NCBI RefSeq assembly: GCF_000719345.1
Contig: NZ_JOFX01000009.1
Coordinates: 82,400 to 146,399, forward strand
Length of the DNA stretch: 64,000 bases
DNA from: Streptomyces sp. NRRL F-2664
Lineage (GTDB): Bacteria > Actinomycetota > Actinomycetes > Streptomycetales > Streptomycetaceae
Direction: 5' to 3'
Both the position numbers and the translations under genes were made by a program. Below are positions 18,622 through 28,411 of this stretch, one piece after another; position 1 is the first letter of the stretch; each line of letters starts with the position of its first letter. Under the pieces are notes generated by a model. The model had not been told where the DNA came from, made no database searches, and was given only the letters and a program-made list of their open reading frames with translations.

Positions 18622-20901
18622 TCACGGGGTCGGAAGGGGACGGGTGGTGGCGCTCCCGCCTGCTCCGCCGGCCCCGGACTCGGTGGCTGCGGGGGCTGCG
18701 GGCGCGGTGGCAGCGGGCGGTTCGGCGGGCGGGAGGTGCGCGGTGCCCTCGATGTCGAGGTCGGGCAGGATCCGGTCCAGGGGGCGGGGCAGCCACCACC
18801 CGCGGTCTCCGAGCAGTGCCATGGTGGCGGGCACCAGCAGCCCGCGTACGACCGTGACGTCGAGGGCGACGGCGGCGGCGAGCCCGATGCCGAACATCTT
18901 CACCACGGGGTCGTCCGAGAGCAGGTAGGCCAAAAACACGCTGACCATGATCAGCGCTGCGGAGGTGATGATCCGCCCGGTCGAGGCGAGGCCCGCGACC
19001 ACCGCCTCCCGAGCGTCCCCGCTCGCCAGCCACTTCTCGCGCACCGAGGTCAGCAGGAACACCTCGTAGTCCATGGAGAGGCCGAAGAGGACGGCGAACA
19101 TCACCAGGGGCACGTAACCGGGAAGGGGCACCGGTCCCTCCAGGCCGATGAGCCGTGCGCCCCAGCCCCACTGGAACACCGCGGTGAGCACCCCGTACGC
19201 GGCGGCCACCGACAGCAGGTTCAGCACGGCGGCCTTCAGCGCGAGGAGCGGGGAGCGGAAGGCGGCGAGGAGCAGCAGGCCGGCCACGAGCACCACGGCC
19301 CCGATCACGGCGGGCAGCCGGTCCGCGAGGCGGTCGTTGAGGTCGGTGGCCGCGGCCGCGGCCCCGCCGACGTGGGCGCTCCCGGCGCCGCCGGCCGTGG
19401 CCGCGGGCAGGGTGTCGTCGCGCAGGGTGTCGACCAGCCGGGCGGTGGCGGGGTCGCCGGGGCCGGTGGCGGGGGTGACCTGCCAGCGGACGGTGCGTCC
19501 GTCGGCGGTGAGGTGGGGCGGGCTCACCGATGCCACGCCGGGGGTGGCGGCCAGGGCGCTGCTGACCTCGGCGACGCGGGCGTCCTGCGGGCCGGCGGCG
19601 GGGGCGGCCAGCGCGTCGGTCACCTGGAGGGGGCCGTTGACTCCGGGGCCGAATGCGGCCGAGAGCTGCTCGTAGGCGGTGCGGCCGGCCGAGCCGACGG
19701 GCTTGTCTCCGGCGTCGAGCTGTCCGAAGGCCAGCTGGGTGGCAGGGGCGGCGAGCAGCAGGAGCAGGGTGAGACCGGCGAGCAGGTGGCGCCCGGGGCG
19801 GGCCGTGACACGCTCGGCGATCCGCCGCCAGCCGCGGCCCGCGGCTGCGGGGCCGCCGGTCCCGTCCGGTTCCCGGGCGCCCTCCTCCCGGGCGGCACCG
19901 AGGAACCGGGCCAGCAGGCCCAGCAGGGCGGGCAGCAGGGTGAGGGTCGCCGCGACCGCGACGACCACCGCGATCGCGGGTGCCAGCGCCAGGGCGCGCA
20001 GCAGCGGCAGCCCGCCCAGCGCGAGGCCGGCCAGCGCGGCGATCACGGCGCAGCCGGCGAAGGCGGAGGCCTTCCCGGCCGTGGCCGTGGCCAGCGCGGC
20101 GGCGTCCTCGGCCGACAGGCCGCGGCCGCGGAACTCCCGGAACCGGGTGAGGCAGAACAGCGTGTAGTCGATCCCCACGCCCAGGCCGATCATCGCGGCG
20201 ATCGTGGTGCCGGAGGACGGCATGTCCATGAAGTGCCCGGCCAGGCCGACGGCGGCCAGCGACGCGACCAACCCGGTGACGCCGATGAGCAGGGGAAGCC
20301 CTGCCGCGGCCGCCTTGCGGAAGCCGGCGAAGAGGACCACGGCCGCGGCCGCGAGGCCGATGAGCTCGCTGTGCCCGGTGTCCGGCCGGTCCATGGCGGC
20401 CGCGAGGTCGCCGCCCGGCGTGACCTCGATGCCGGCGGCCGCGGCCGGCCCGGCGGCGTCGGTGATCCGCTCCGCCAGCTCGGGCGTGATGTCGCGGCCG
20501 GCGACGTCGAGGCCGACGGTGAGGTAGGCCGTGTGCCCGTCGCGGCTCATCGCGGCGGCCCCGGAGGACGCGTAGGGCGTGGTGACGGCGACGACGTGCG
20601 GCACCGCGGCGATGGCCCGGGCGCTGCGCTCGACTGCCTCCCGGGCGCTCTCGCCGCCCAGGGTCGGACCGTCGGGGCCGGTGTGCAGGACGAGCGGCTG
20701 GTTCCCGGAGGCCGGGCCGGGGAAGGCCGTCGCCGCCGTGTCGGCGGCGGCCTGGCTGTCGCTGCCCGGAATGGTCACCGCCTCGCTGGTCACGCGCCCG
20801 AACCCCGCGACGGCGCCGCCGAGCACGAGGAGCAGCAGCACCCAGGCCCCGATCACCCGTCTCGGCCGGCGGGCGCACCAGCGCCCCATCGTGAGGAACA
20901 T
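18622..20901 (-). CDS. MMPL-family (RND) membrane exporter
   Basis: A 759-residue transporter with two MMPL repeats. A transmembrane helix near residue 20 is followed by an extracytoplasmic loop and a helix bundle containing MIGLGVGIDYTLFCLTRFRE. The second half contains FAVLFGLSMDYEVFLLTSVRE. The Asp-Tyr pairs in these helices are the proton-relay signature. Members export lipids or hydrophobic compounds using the proton gradient. ATG at 20901 has GGAGGG six bases upstream; ATG 20928 is an alternative. It is preceded by a strong palindromic operator and followed by the DUF2993 gene. Confidence 0.92.
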   Translation of the reverse strand: MFLTMGRWCARRPRRVIGAWVLLLLVLGGAVAGFGRVTSEAVTIPGSDSQAAADTAATAFPGPASGNQPLVLHTGPDGPTLGGESAREAVERSARAIAAVPHVVAVTTPYASSGAAAMSRDGHTAYLTVGLDVAGRDITPELAERITDAAGPAAAAGIEVTPGGDLAAAMDRPDTGHSELIGLAAAAVVLFAGFRKAAAAGLPLLIGVTGLVASLAAVGLAGHFMDMPSSGTTIAAMIGLGVGIDYTLFCLTRFREFRGRGLSAEDAAALATATAGKASAFAGCAVIAALAGLALGGLPLLRALALAPAIAVVVAVAATLTLLPALLGLLARFLGAAREEGAREPDGTGGPAAAGRGWRRIAERVTARPGRHLLAGLTLLLLLAAPATQLAFGQLDAGDKPVGSAGRTAYEQLSAAFGPGVNGPLQVTDALAAPAAGPQDARVAEVSSALAATPGVASVSPPHLTADGRTVRWQVTPATGPGDPATARLVDTLRDDTLPAATAGGAGSAHVGGAAAAATDLNDRLADRLPAVIGAVVLVAGLLLLAAFRSPLLALKAAVLNLLSVAAAYGVLTAVFQWGWGARLIGLEGPVPLPGYVPLVMFAVLFGLSMDYEVFLLTSVREKWLASGDAREAVVAGLASTGRIITSAALIMVSVFLAYLLSDDPVVKMFGIGLAAAVALDVTVVRGLLVPATMALLGDRGWWLPRPLDRILPDLDIEGTAHLPPAEPPAATAPAAPAATESGAGGAGGSATTRPLPTP

Positions 20902-20932
20902 GCGGGACCCTCCGTCATCCGGCGACATGACA

Positions 20933-20974
20933 TTGCACTTCGCGTGCAGCTTTACGCTTGCACTGCAAGTGCAA
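20933..20974. promoter_or_regulatory. TetR-type operator: perfect 7-3-7 palindrome plus half-site
   Basis: TTGCACTGCAAGTGCAA at 20958-20974 is a 7-bp perfect inverted repeat with a 3-bp centre. A second imperfect copy (TTGCACT...TGCA) begins 25 bp away at 20933. Both lie just upstream of the MMPL start, where a TetR repressor would block transcription. The regulator is probably the TetR at 17204-17839. Confidence 0.65.
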
Positions 20975-21079
20975 TAAGTCAATCCGGGGAGGGGCGGCCC
21001 TCGCACGTTTGCGGAGTCCGGCCTGACGGACAGGGAGGGGGCGTGCGATCCCGCCGCCGCCCGCAAGCCCGCCGCCCGT

Positions 21080-22108
21080 TCAGTGCGGGAGGTCCACCGA
21101 GACGTGCGGGGCCAGGGCCCGCAGGAAGTCCGGGGCGTCGAACATCGCGCCGGCCGAGGCCACACCGGTGGCGCGCGTGCGGCCGGACAGCACGCGGTCC
21201 AGGGCCTCCACCACCAGAGGGGCGGTGACCGCGTAGATGTCCCGGCCGCGGGCCGTGGCCCGGCGCTCGACCCCGCCCGCATCCACCACCACGTCCACGA
21301 CGAACGTCTGGTCCGATCGTCCGAACTCGTCCACCGGTTGCGGCGCCGGGGTGTCCTCGCGGGCCAGGTCCCCCGCAGCCTCGACCGTCATGTACGTGCG
21401 GACTTCCGGAACGGCGACGTGCGTGGGCACGGTGACGGCGTCGGCCATGGTGAACTCCGCGACCACCCGCCGGGTACCCAGCGGCTCCGGGAAGTGCCAG
21501 TCCTGCTGCGCCACCGCGTCGTCGTGGTACTGCAGCGCGCCGTCCGCGAACCGCACGCGGCGGCCCGCGCGCCGCTCGTGGGACACCCGGCCCGCCGCCC
21601 GCGTGCCCGCCGTCGGGTGCCAGCTGGTCAGCCCGTAGGCGACGTGCACCACGTCCGCACGGGCCCAGTCGCCCAGCGCCGCCGTCACCAGCAGGTCGCC
21701 CAACCCGCCGAAGAACGCCATCGCGGGCACCACGGGCGTCCCCGACGCGGCGGCCGCCCGCCGGTGACCGGCGAACGTCGCCGCGTTCGCCTCCAGTTCC
21801 GCCGCCACGTCCAGGTAGGGGATCCGCGCCCGCAGCGCCGCCTCGACGACCGGGCCCGCCGTCACCGCGAAAGGCCCGGCGCAGTTCACCACCGCGGCCG
21901 CACCCGCCAGCGCCCGGTCCAGGGCTGCCGCGTCGTCGACCGCGGCGGGGCGGACCTCCACGTCCCCCCACCGCGCGGCCAGTTCCTCCAGCCGCGCCGC
22001 GTCCCGGCCCGACACGGCCGCGGTGAACCCGCGCCGCCGCAGTTCGGCGACGACGAACCGGCCGGTGTGTCCCGTGGCGCCGTAGACCACCACTGCCGCT
22101 GTACCCAT
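21080..22108 (-). CDS. Saccharopine-dehydrogenase-family NAD(P)-binding reductase
   Basis: A 342-residue protein with an N-terminal Rossmann motif VVYGATGHTGRFVVAELRRRG and the saccharopine dehydrogenase NADP domain, as in mycobacterial trans-acting enoyl reductases. The substrate is unknown. ATG at 22108 follows AGGGGGA. It is divergent from a GlxA/AraC regulator across 98 bp; that regulator is the likely controller. Confidence 0.8.
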   Translation of the reverse strand: MGTAAVVVYGATGHTGRFVVAELRRRGFTAAVSGRDAARLEELAARWGDVEVRPAAVDDAAALDRALAGAAAVVNCAGPFAVTAGPVVEAALRARIPYLDVAAELEANAATFAGHRRAAAASGTPVVPAMAFFGGLGDLLVTAALGDWARADVVHVAYGLTSWHPTAGTRAAGRVSHERRAGRRVRFADGALQYHDDAVAQQDWHFPEPLGTRRVVAEFTMADAVTVPTHVAVPEVRTYMTVEAAGDLAREDTPAPQPVDEFGRSDQTFVVDVVVDAGGVERRATARGRDIYAVTAPLVVEALDRVLSGRTRATGVASAGAMFDAPDFLRALAPHVSVDLPH

Positions 22109-22206
22109 GATTCCCCCTGCTTCCGACCTGCTGACGGCCCCAGTCTCGCCGTCGCGGGGACCCGGCCGTGAGGGTCCGAAACGACGCTGGCCGTACACTT
22201 TCGGAC

Positions 22207-23187
22207 ATGCCAACTGTCGTACTGCCGACCGCCGGTGACCTCCTCCACTTCGAACTGGCAGTGGCCTGGGAGATCTTCGGCAACCCGCCGCGCGAAGCGG
22301 CCGGCGGCTGGTACGACGTCCAGCTCTGCGGGCCCGGGCCGCTGCGGGTCGGCCCGTTCACCGTCGAACCCGACCACGGGCTCGACCGGGTGGCCACCGC
22401 GGACACCGTCATCGTGCCCGCCTGCGCCGACGTGGACGTCCCGCCGCCGCCCGACCTCGTCGAAGCCGTCCGCGCCGCCCACGACGCCGGGGCCCGCGTC
22501 GCCTCCCTGTGCACCGGAGCCTTCGTGCTCGGCGCCGCCGGCCTGCTCGACGGGCGGCGCGCCACCACCCACTGGGCCCATGCCGCGGACCTCGCGGCAC
22601 GCCACCCGCTCGCCGTGGTCGACCCGGACGTGCTCTACACGGACAACGGCAGTGTCCTCACCGCCGCGGGCAAGGCCGCCGCCGTCGACCTCTGCCTGCA
22701 CCTGATCCACCTCGACCACGGCGCCGCCGTCGCCAACTCCGTCGCCCGCCGCCTCGTCATGTCACCGCACCGCCCCGGCGGCCAGGCCCAGTTCGTGGGG
22801 ACCCCGGTCCCCACCCGGGGCGACCACCGGCTCGCCGGCCTGCTCGCCTGGGCCCAGCAGCGGCTCGACCGGCCGCTGACCGTCACCGACCTGGCGCGCG
22901 AGGCGCACACCAGCCCCCGCAACCTCGGACGGCAGTTCCGGTCGGTGGTGGGGCAGACCCCCCTGCAGTGGCTCCTCACCCAGCGCATACGCCGCGCCCA
23001 GGAGCTGCTGGAGGCCACCGACGAGAGCATCGACGCGATCGCCCTCGCCACCGGCATGGGCACCGCGACGACACTGCGCCGCCAGTTCAAGCGGACCGTC
23101 GGAGTCCCGCCGGCCGCCTACCGCACATCCTTCCGCGCCACCGGCCCCGCCCCGCCCCTCCGCCCGCAGGCCGGCGCGGGGCGGTGA
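22207..23187 (+). CDS. GlxA-type AraC-family transcriptional regulator
   Basis: 326 residues. The N-terminal half is a DJ-1/PfpI-like domain (PTVVLPTAGDLLHFELAVAWE; Cys in VASLCTGAFVLGAAGLLDG), which usually senses a small molecule. The C-terminal 100 residues hold two AraC helix-turn-helix motifs (LTVTDLAREAHTSPRNLGRQF and IDAIALATGMGTATTLRRQF). ATG at 22207 is used because the homology starts there. It is divergent from the reductase gene. Confidence 0.9.
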   Translation: MPTVVLPTAGDLLHFELAVAWEIFGNPPREAAGGWYDVQLCGPGPLRVGPFTVEPDHGLDRVATADTVIVPACADVDVPPPPDLVEAVRAAHDAGARVASLCTGAFVLGAAGLLDGRRATTHWAHAADLAARHPLAVVDPDVLYTDNGSVLTAAGKAAAVDLCLHLIHLDHGAAVANSVARRLVMSPHRPGGQAQFVGTPVPTRGDHRLAGLLAWAQQRLDRPLTVTDLAREAHTSPRNLGRQFRSVVGQTPLQWLLTQRIRRAQELLEATDESIDAIALATGMGTATTLRRQFKRTVGVPPAAYRTSFRATGPAPPLRPQAGAGR

Positions 23188-23287
23188 CATCGGCCCCGGC
23201 CGGGTGACGACCGTCCGGTCCCACTCGTCCGCCGGGCGGGCGGCAGGGCCACTGGATAGACTTCCTGGTGAGGAAGGGGGGCGCCGG

Positions 23288-24277
23288 ATGGGCGCGGATC
23301 TGAGCCAGTACACGGGCCGGCCCTCCGGGCTGGTCGGGAAACAGATCGCCGGCTACCGGATCGAGCGCATGATCGGCCGAGGCGGCATGGCCGTCGTCTA
23401 CTGCGCCAAGGACCTGCGCCTGGACCGCACGGTCGCGATCAAGCTGATCGCCCCCGAGCGGGCCCGCGACGACACCTTCCGGCGCCGGTTCACCCACGAG
23501 TCCCGGGTGGCCGCCTCGATCGAGCACCCGCACATCGTGCCGATCTTCGAGGCGGGCGAGACCGACGGCGTCCTGTACATCGCCATGCGCTACGTGCCCG
23601 GGCTTGACCTGCGCGGACTGCTGGACCGGGAGGGGCCGCTGCCCGCCCCCACCGCGCTGCGGATCGCCGCCCAGGTGGCGTCCGCCCTGGATGCCGCCCA
23701 CGACCACGAGCTGGTGCACCGGGACGTCAAGCCCGGCAACATCCTGGTCGCGGCCGGGCCCGACCGGGACCACCCGGAGCACATCTACCTCACGGACTTC
23801 GGTCTGACGAAGAAGTCCCTGTCGCTGAGCGGGTTCACCACCGCGGGGGAGTTCGTCGGCACGCTCGACTACATGGCGCCCGAGCAGATCGCCGGCCGGC
23901 CGGTGGACGGCAGGTGCGACCTCTACAGCCTGGCCTGCGTCGTCTACGAGACCCTCGCCGGCGGGCCGCCCTTCGTGCGCGAGGAGGACGCGGCCCTGCT
24001 GTGGGCGCACCAGTACGACCCGCCGCCGCCCCTGACCGAGCGGAGGCCCGACATCCCCGCCGCCGCCGACGAGGTCCTGGCCAGAGCGCTGGCCAAGGTT
24101 CCTGAGGACCGGTACGGCTCCTGCCTGGAGTTCGTGGCCGCCCTGCGGGCCGCCACGGAGAACGGCCCCCGGCCGGACGAGCGACCCCGGCGGAGTACCG
24201 AGGTGGTGGCCGCACCACCGCCGGATCCCCCGGAGTGGGCCCTGCCCGTCTTCCGCCGCCCGGACGGCCGCGCGTAG
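23288..24277 (+). CDS. Serine/threonine protein kinase, soluble
   Basis: A 329-residue Hanks-type kinase. The glycine loop is GRGGMA (residues 30-35), followed by ATP-site Lys52 (AIK), catalytic HRDVKPGN (Asp146, Asn151), DFG (170-172) and APE (197-199). A short Pro/Arg-rich tail of about 50 residues follows; there is no transmembrane segment or PASTA domain, so it is probably cytosolic. Start ATG 23288 has AAGGGGGG upstream. It ends 23 bp from the convergent multidomain phosphatase gene, suggesting opposed roles in one pathway, which is inferred. Confidence 0.92.
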   Translation: MGADLSQYTGRPSGLVGKQIAGYRIERMIGRGGMAVVYCAKDLRLDRTVAIKLIAPERARDDTFRRRFTHESRVAASIEHPHIVPIFEAGETDGVLYIAMRYVPGLDLRGLLDREGPLPAPTALRIAAQVASALDAAHDHELVHRDVKPGNILVAAGPDRDHPEHIYLTDFGLTKKSLSLSGFTTAGEFVGTLDYMAPEQIAGRPVDGRCDLYSLACVVYETLAGGPPFVREEDAALLWAHQYDPPPPLTERRPDIPAAADEVLARALAKVPEDRYGSCLEFVAALRAATENGPRPDERPRRSTEVVAAPPPDPPEWALPVFRRPDGRA

Positions 24278-24300
24278 GGCTTTGCTCCGAGAGGCACTCC

Positions 24301-26742
24301 CTAGAAGCCCAGGAGGGACTGCTCGGCCCAGATGGTCTTGCCGACGGGGGCGTGCCGGGTGCCCCACCGCTGGGCGAGCTGCGCCACCAGCAGCAGACCG
24401 CGCCCGCCTTCGTCGAAGGTCCGGGCCCGCCGCATGTGCGGGGCCGTGCTGCTCGCGTCGGACACCTCGCAGATCAGGGTGTCCTTCTCGTGGATGAGCC
24501 GGAGCTGGATGGGCGGCTCCCCGTACCGGATGGCGTTCGTGACCAGCTCGCTGACCAGGAGTTCCGTGACGAAGGAGGCCTCCTCCAGCCCCCACGCCGT
24601 GAGCTGGTCGGTGGTCTGCCGACGGGCCAGGGAGACGTCCGAGGGATCGGAGCTCAGGTCCCACACGACGACCTTGTCGGCGTGCAGGGCCCGCGTCCGC
24701 GCGACGAGCAGGGCCACGTCGTCGTCGGGACGGTGTGTCAGCAGGGCCGTCAGGACCCGGTCGCAGACCGTGTCCAGCGTGGAGGCGGGCTGCGCGAGCG
24801 CCGCGAACATCGTGTCCAGGGCCTCGTCGATGTCCCGCTCACGGGGCTGGAGCAGCCCGTCCGTGTAGAGGGTCAGCACGCTTCCCTCGGGAAGGTCGAC
24901 GTCCAGCGTCTCGAAGGGCAGGCCCCCCAGGCCCAGCGGCGGCCCGGCCGGGACGTCCAGCAAGTACACGGAGCCCGCCGGGGAGACCACCGCGGGCGGC
25001 GGGTGCCCGGCCCGGGCGAGCGTGCAGTGCCGGGTGACCGGGTCGTAGACGACGTACAGGCAGGTCGTACCGATCCCCCCGGCGCTCTCGTCGACGGCCT
25101 CCCGGCCGCCCTCGTCGGCGGACAGGTGGATGATCAGGTCGTCGAGGTGGGTGAGCAGCTCGTCGGGCGGCAGGTCCACGTCGGCCAGCGTGCGCACCGC
25201 CGTACGCAGCCGGCCCATGGTCGCCGAGGCGCGGATGCCGTGGCCGACGACGTCGCCCACGACCAGGGCCACCCGTGCCCCGGACAGCGGGATCACGTCG
25301 AACCAGTCGCCGCCGACCCCCGCCTCGGTACCGGCGGGCAGGTAGCGGGAGGCCGTCTCCAGCGCGGGGTGGTCGGGCAGCGTCTGCGGGAGCAGGCTGC
25401 GCTGGAGCGTCATGGTGCTGGTGTGCTCACGGGTGGACCGGTGCGCCCTGTGGATGCTCGTGGCGGCCCTGCCCGCCAGCTCCTCGGCCAGCTCCACCTC
25501 CTCCGGAAGGAAGGGCTCCCGGCTCCGACGGCGGCCGAGCACAGCCACTCCGAGACCGACCCCGTCGGTGTACAGGGGCACCACCAGCACGGAATGGGTC
25601 CCGTGCGCCCCGAGCCAGGCGGCCGCCGGATCCCGCTCCATCCACTGGGCGACCGCCGGGGCGGTCGCCGCGTACACGGCCCCACGACCCGAGGCCAGGC
25701 ATGCGGCGGGCGGCGACAGGGGCGGGTAGACGGCCGTCTCGCCGACCGCGACCCGCCCCTGCGAACTCCCCTCGACGGCGGACCGCACCGCCGTACGGCG
25801 CACGGTGACCGGCCCCGAGGCCGCACCGGTGGGGTGGTCGTGGCCGCGCGGCAGGGGGTCCAGCAGGTCGACCACCGCGAAGTCGGCGAGCCGCGGTACC
25901 GCCACGTCGGCGAGTTCCTGTGCGGTGCGGGTGCTGTCACCGGTGGTCCCGATCCGGGCGCCGGCGGCGTCCGGCAGGATCATCTGCTGGGTCTCGACCT
26001 CGGCCCCGGTCCGGTCGTGCGCGGCCAGGAACACGGCGCGCACGACACCGTCCGGGTCCCGCAGCGGGGCCGCCGAGGTCGCCCAGCCGTGCTCCGTGCC
26101 GACCCCCGCGGCACGGACGAAGGCATCCATGTGCTGCGGCTCACCGGACTCCAGCGCCAGCCGCATCCTGCGCTCGGTCTCCTCGCTCACCGGGTCCGGT
26201 GCGATCTCCGGCAGCCGCAGGCCGAGCATCTCGGACTCCGTCAGGGCCAGTGTGCGCTCCATGCCCGCATTGGCCCGCACCAGCCGCAGGTCGGCGTCGA
26301 AGACCGCCAGGAAGCAGGGGGACTGGGAGAACGACCACTCGTGCAGCGGATCGCCCCACGAGGGGTCGTCACCACCCCGCCCGCCGGCCACCGCCGAGAC
26401 CAGGTACCACGTGGTGCTCCCGCCCGTCGACGTCCAGCGGTGCGCGAGCAGCCCCTGCTCCACGCGGCTGCCGTCCCGGTGCCGCAGCGCCACGGTGCCG
26501 CTCCAGCGCTCTTGCTCGGGCGGGACCGGGCGCGCCCCGTCTCCGAAGGGGTCGGCCAGCAGGAACTCCGCGGAACGTCCCACCACCTCGGCGGGTGCAT
26601 AGCCGAGCAGTCGGGTGGCGCCCTCGCCCCACTCGGTGACGATGCCCTGCTCGTCGACGGCGGCCGTCGCCGTGTAGGCGGGCCGCTGGAGGGCATCGGT
26701 CTGCTCCGGCCGCTCACCGGGAGGGGTGGGAAGTTGCTCCAT
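24301..26742 (-). CDS. PAS-PAS-GAF-PP2C phosphatase with HATPase anti-sigma-like domain
   Basis: 813 residues with, in order: a PAS domain (about 20-120), a second PAS (140-250), a GAF-like domain (260-420), a SpoIIE/RsbU-type PP2C phosphatase (440-660; GGDWFDVIPL, VGDVVGHG, TLYTDGLLQ) and a C-terminal HATPase_c_2 domain (680-810; LVSELVTNAIRYG). This architecture is common in Streptomyces partner-switching, combining an anti-anti-sigma phosphatase with an RsbW-like kinase. The signal sensed is unknown. It starts with ATG at 26742; the ribosome site is weak. Confidence 0.9.
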   Translation of the reverse strand: MEQLPTPPGERPEQTDALQRPAYTATAAVDEQGIVTEWGEGATRLLGYAPAEVVGRSAEFLLADPFGDGARPVPPEQERWSGTVALRHRDGSRVEQGLLAHRWTSTGGSTTWYLVSAVAGGRGGDDPSWGDPLHEWSFSQSPCFLAVFDADLRLVRANAGMERTLALTESEMLGLRLPEIAPDPVSEETERRMRLALESGEPQHMDAFVRAAGVGTEHGWATSAAPLRDPDGVVRAVFLAAHDRTGAEVETQQMILPDAAGARIGTTGDSTRTAQELADVAVPRLADFAVVDLLDPLPRGHDHPTGAASGPVTVRRTAVRSAVEGSSQGRVAVGETAVYPPLSPPAACLASGRGAVYAATAPAVAQWMERDPAAAWLGAHGTHSVLVVPLYTDGVGLGVAVLGRRRSREPFLPEEVELAEELAGRAATSIHRAHRSTREHTSTMTLQRSLLPQTLPDHPALETASRYLPAGTEAGVGGDWFDVIPLSGARVALVVGDVVGHGIRASATMGRLRTAVRTLADVDLPPDELLTHLDDLIIHLSADEGGREAVDESAGGIGTTCLYVVYDPVTRHCTLARAGHPPPAVVSPAGSVYLLDVPAGPPLGLGGLPFETLDVDLPEGSVLTLYTDGLLQPRERDIDEALDTMFAALAQPASTLDTVCDRVLTALLTHRPDDDVALLVARTRALHADKVVVWDLSSDPSDVSLARRQTTDQLTAWGLEEASFVTELLVSELVTNAIRYGEPPIQLRLIHEKDTLICEVSDASSTAPHMRRARTFDEGGRGLLLVAQLAQRWGTRHAPVGKTIWAEQSLLGF

Positions 26743-27024
26743 CGCCGCTCATCTCGCCCTCGGTAGATCCGTCACCGCTGTCCCACGGGACCTGCACGGC
26801 CAGGGGCCCCACTGACAAGCATCATCCGCCGGGCCGAGGAGCACCAACGCAGTGCTGCCGGGCGGGGCGCGCCACCGGCCCGCCGTGTCAAGTCACGTGT
26901 TGCAGTGGCATGACCCCGAGCGCGAACCGGGGTGCATTGGACATGACGCCGCCCCGGGAGTCGCGGGGCAGCGGGCCGGCCCGCCGGGTGGCCGGGCCGA
27001 ACCCGTACCGGATGGAGAAGTGTC
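26743..27024. other. Intergenic region without a supported gene
   Basis: These 282 bp contain the promoter side of the PAS-PP2C gene and the leader of a small plus-strand gene. No clear hairpin, operator or coding frame was found. Confidence 0.45.
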
Positions 27025-27216
27025 GTGTTCGAGTGTTCCTGGATCCGCGGTGTCGTCCTGGCCGCAGCCTCCACGGCGGCCGTGGGTTTCGGCGTGGGCC
27101 TGCTGGCGACCTCCGTGGCCACGCCCGCCCCGGACGCGGCCCCGCGACAGGCCGTCCTGTTCCTTCCCCAGGACGGCGCGGGCGCCCTCGTGACGGTACG
27201 GGGACCGGGCCCGTGA
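27025..27216 (+). CDS. Small secreted or membrane peptide, unknown
   Basis: 63 residues from GTG at 27025, with GGAGAAG about five bases upstream. Residues 8-32 are hydrophobic (VVLAAASTAAVGFGVGLLATSV), consistent with a signal peptide or single membrane helix, followed by a Pro/Ala-rich tail. No family is recognised. It converges on galK. Confidence 0.45.
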   Translation: MFECSWIRGVVLAAASTAAVGFGVGLLATSVATPAPDAAPRQAVLFLPQDGAGALVTVRGPGP

Positions 27217-27247
27217 AGCGTGCCGCCGGCACTGGCCGGCCCCCGGT

Positions 27248-28411
27248 TCAGCCGATGCGGCGCGCACCAGGCGACGGTACGGCCTCCAGGACGGACGGCG
27301 CCCCGAAGCCCGCAGCCGCGAAGGCGGCCGCCACCGCCCCGGCCACCGCGCCGGCCCGCGCGGCCGGCACCAGCGCGATCACGGAGCCGCCGAAGCCGCC
27401 GCCGGTCATCCGGGCCCCCAGCGCGCCGGCGGCGACGGAGGCCTCCACCGCCAGGTCGGTCTCCGCACAGGAGACCCGGTAGTCGTCGCGGAGGGAGGCG
27501 TGGCCGGCCGTCAGCAACGGGCCCAGCGCCTCCGGTTCACCCGCCGTCAGCCGGTCCACGGTCCGCCCGACCCGGGCGTTCTCGGTGACCACGTGCCGCA
27601 CCAGCGGAGCGAGCCCGTCGGGCAGTGCGGCGAGGGCGGCGGGCAGCTCCGCCTCGGAGAGGTCCCGCAGGGCCGCCACGCCCAGCAGCCCCGCCGCCCG
27701 CTCGCACCCCGCGCGGCGCGCCGCGTACGCCCCGTCGGCGAGGTCGTGCGCGACGCCGGTGTCGAGCACCAGCAGGCGCAGCCCGTGCCCGGTGAGGTCG
27801 AAGGGGACCTGCCGCACGTCCAGGCTGCGGCTGTCGAGGTGCAGGGCACTGCCCTCCGTGCAGCAGACCGAGGCCATCTGGTCCATCACCCCGCACGGCA
27901 CGCCGGCGAAGGCGTTCTCGGCGTACTGCGCCACGCGCGCCAGCTCCGGCCGCGCCAGCCCCAGCGCGTACAGCTCCTCGTAGGCGACGGCGACCGCGCA
28001 TTCCAGGGCCGCGGAGGAGGACAGCCCGGCACCCGTGGGCACCGAGCTGTCCAGGTGCACGTCGGCGCCGCCCACCGGCAGGCCCCGCTCCCGCAGCGCC
28101 CACACCACGCCCGCCGGATAACGGGCCCAGCCGGAGACCGCGCCCGGTGCGAGGGCGGCCACCGCGACCTCGGCGATCCCGCCGCCGGCCTGGGCGCTGT
28201 GCAGGCGCAGCAGCCCGTCGTCGCGGCGGCGGGCCGCCAGTACGGTGGCCTGCGGCAGGGCCATGGGCAGGGCGAAGCCGTCGTTGTAGTCGGTGTGCTC
28301 GCCGATCAGGTTGACCCGGCCCGGGGCGGCCCAGACACCGTCGGGGGCCCGGCCGTGGACCGCCGCGAAAGCGCGGCCCACGGCGGAGGCCTCCGGCGCG
28401 GTCCCGGTCAC
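27248..28411 (-). CDS. galK: Galactokinase
   Basis: A 387-residue GHMP kinase that phosphorylates galactose to galactose-1-phosphate with ATP (Leloir pathway). It shows the galactokinase signature GRVNLIGEHTDYNDGF near residue 32, the ATP loop PTGAGLSSSAALE near 125 and MTGGGFGGSVI near 340. GTG at 28411 overlaps the galT stop (GTGA), so translation is coupled to galT. Confidence 0.94.
   Translation of the reverse strand: MTGTAPEASAVGRAFAAVHGRAPDGVWAAPGRVNLIGEHTDYNDGFALPMALPQATVLAARRRDDGLLRLHSAQAGGGIAEVAVAALAPGAVSGWARYPAGVVWALRERGLPVGGADVHLDSSVPTGAGLSSSAALECAVAVAYEELYALGLARPELARVAQYAENAFAGVPCGVMDQMASVCCTEGSALHLDSRSLDVRQVPFDLTGHGLRLLVLDTGVAHDLADGAYAARRAGCERAAGLLGVAALRDLSEAELPAALAALPDGLAPLVRHVVTENARVGRTVDRLTAGEPEALGPLLTAGHASLRDDYRVSCAETDLAVEASVAAGALGARMTGGGFGGSVIALVPAARAGAVAGAVAAAFAAAGFGAPSVLEAVPSPGARRIG

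Noticed and set aside
18592..21228. An 878-residue plus-strand open frame
   Set aside because: It is antisense to the MMPL transporter and has Gln/Gly/Arg-rich low-complexity sequence.
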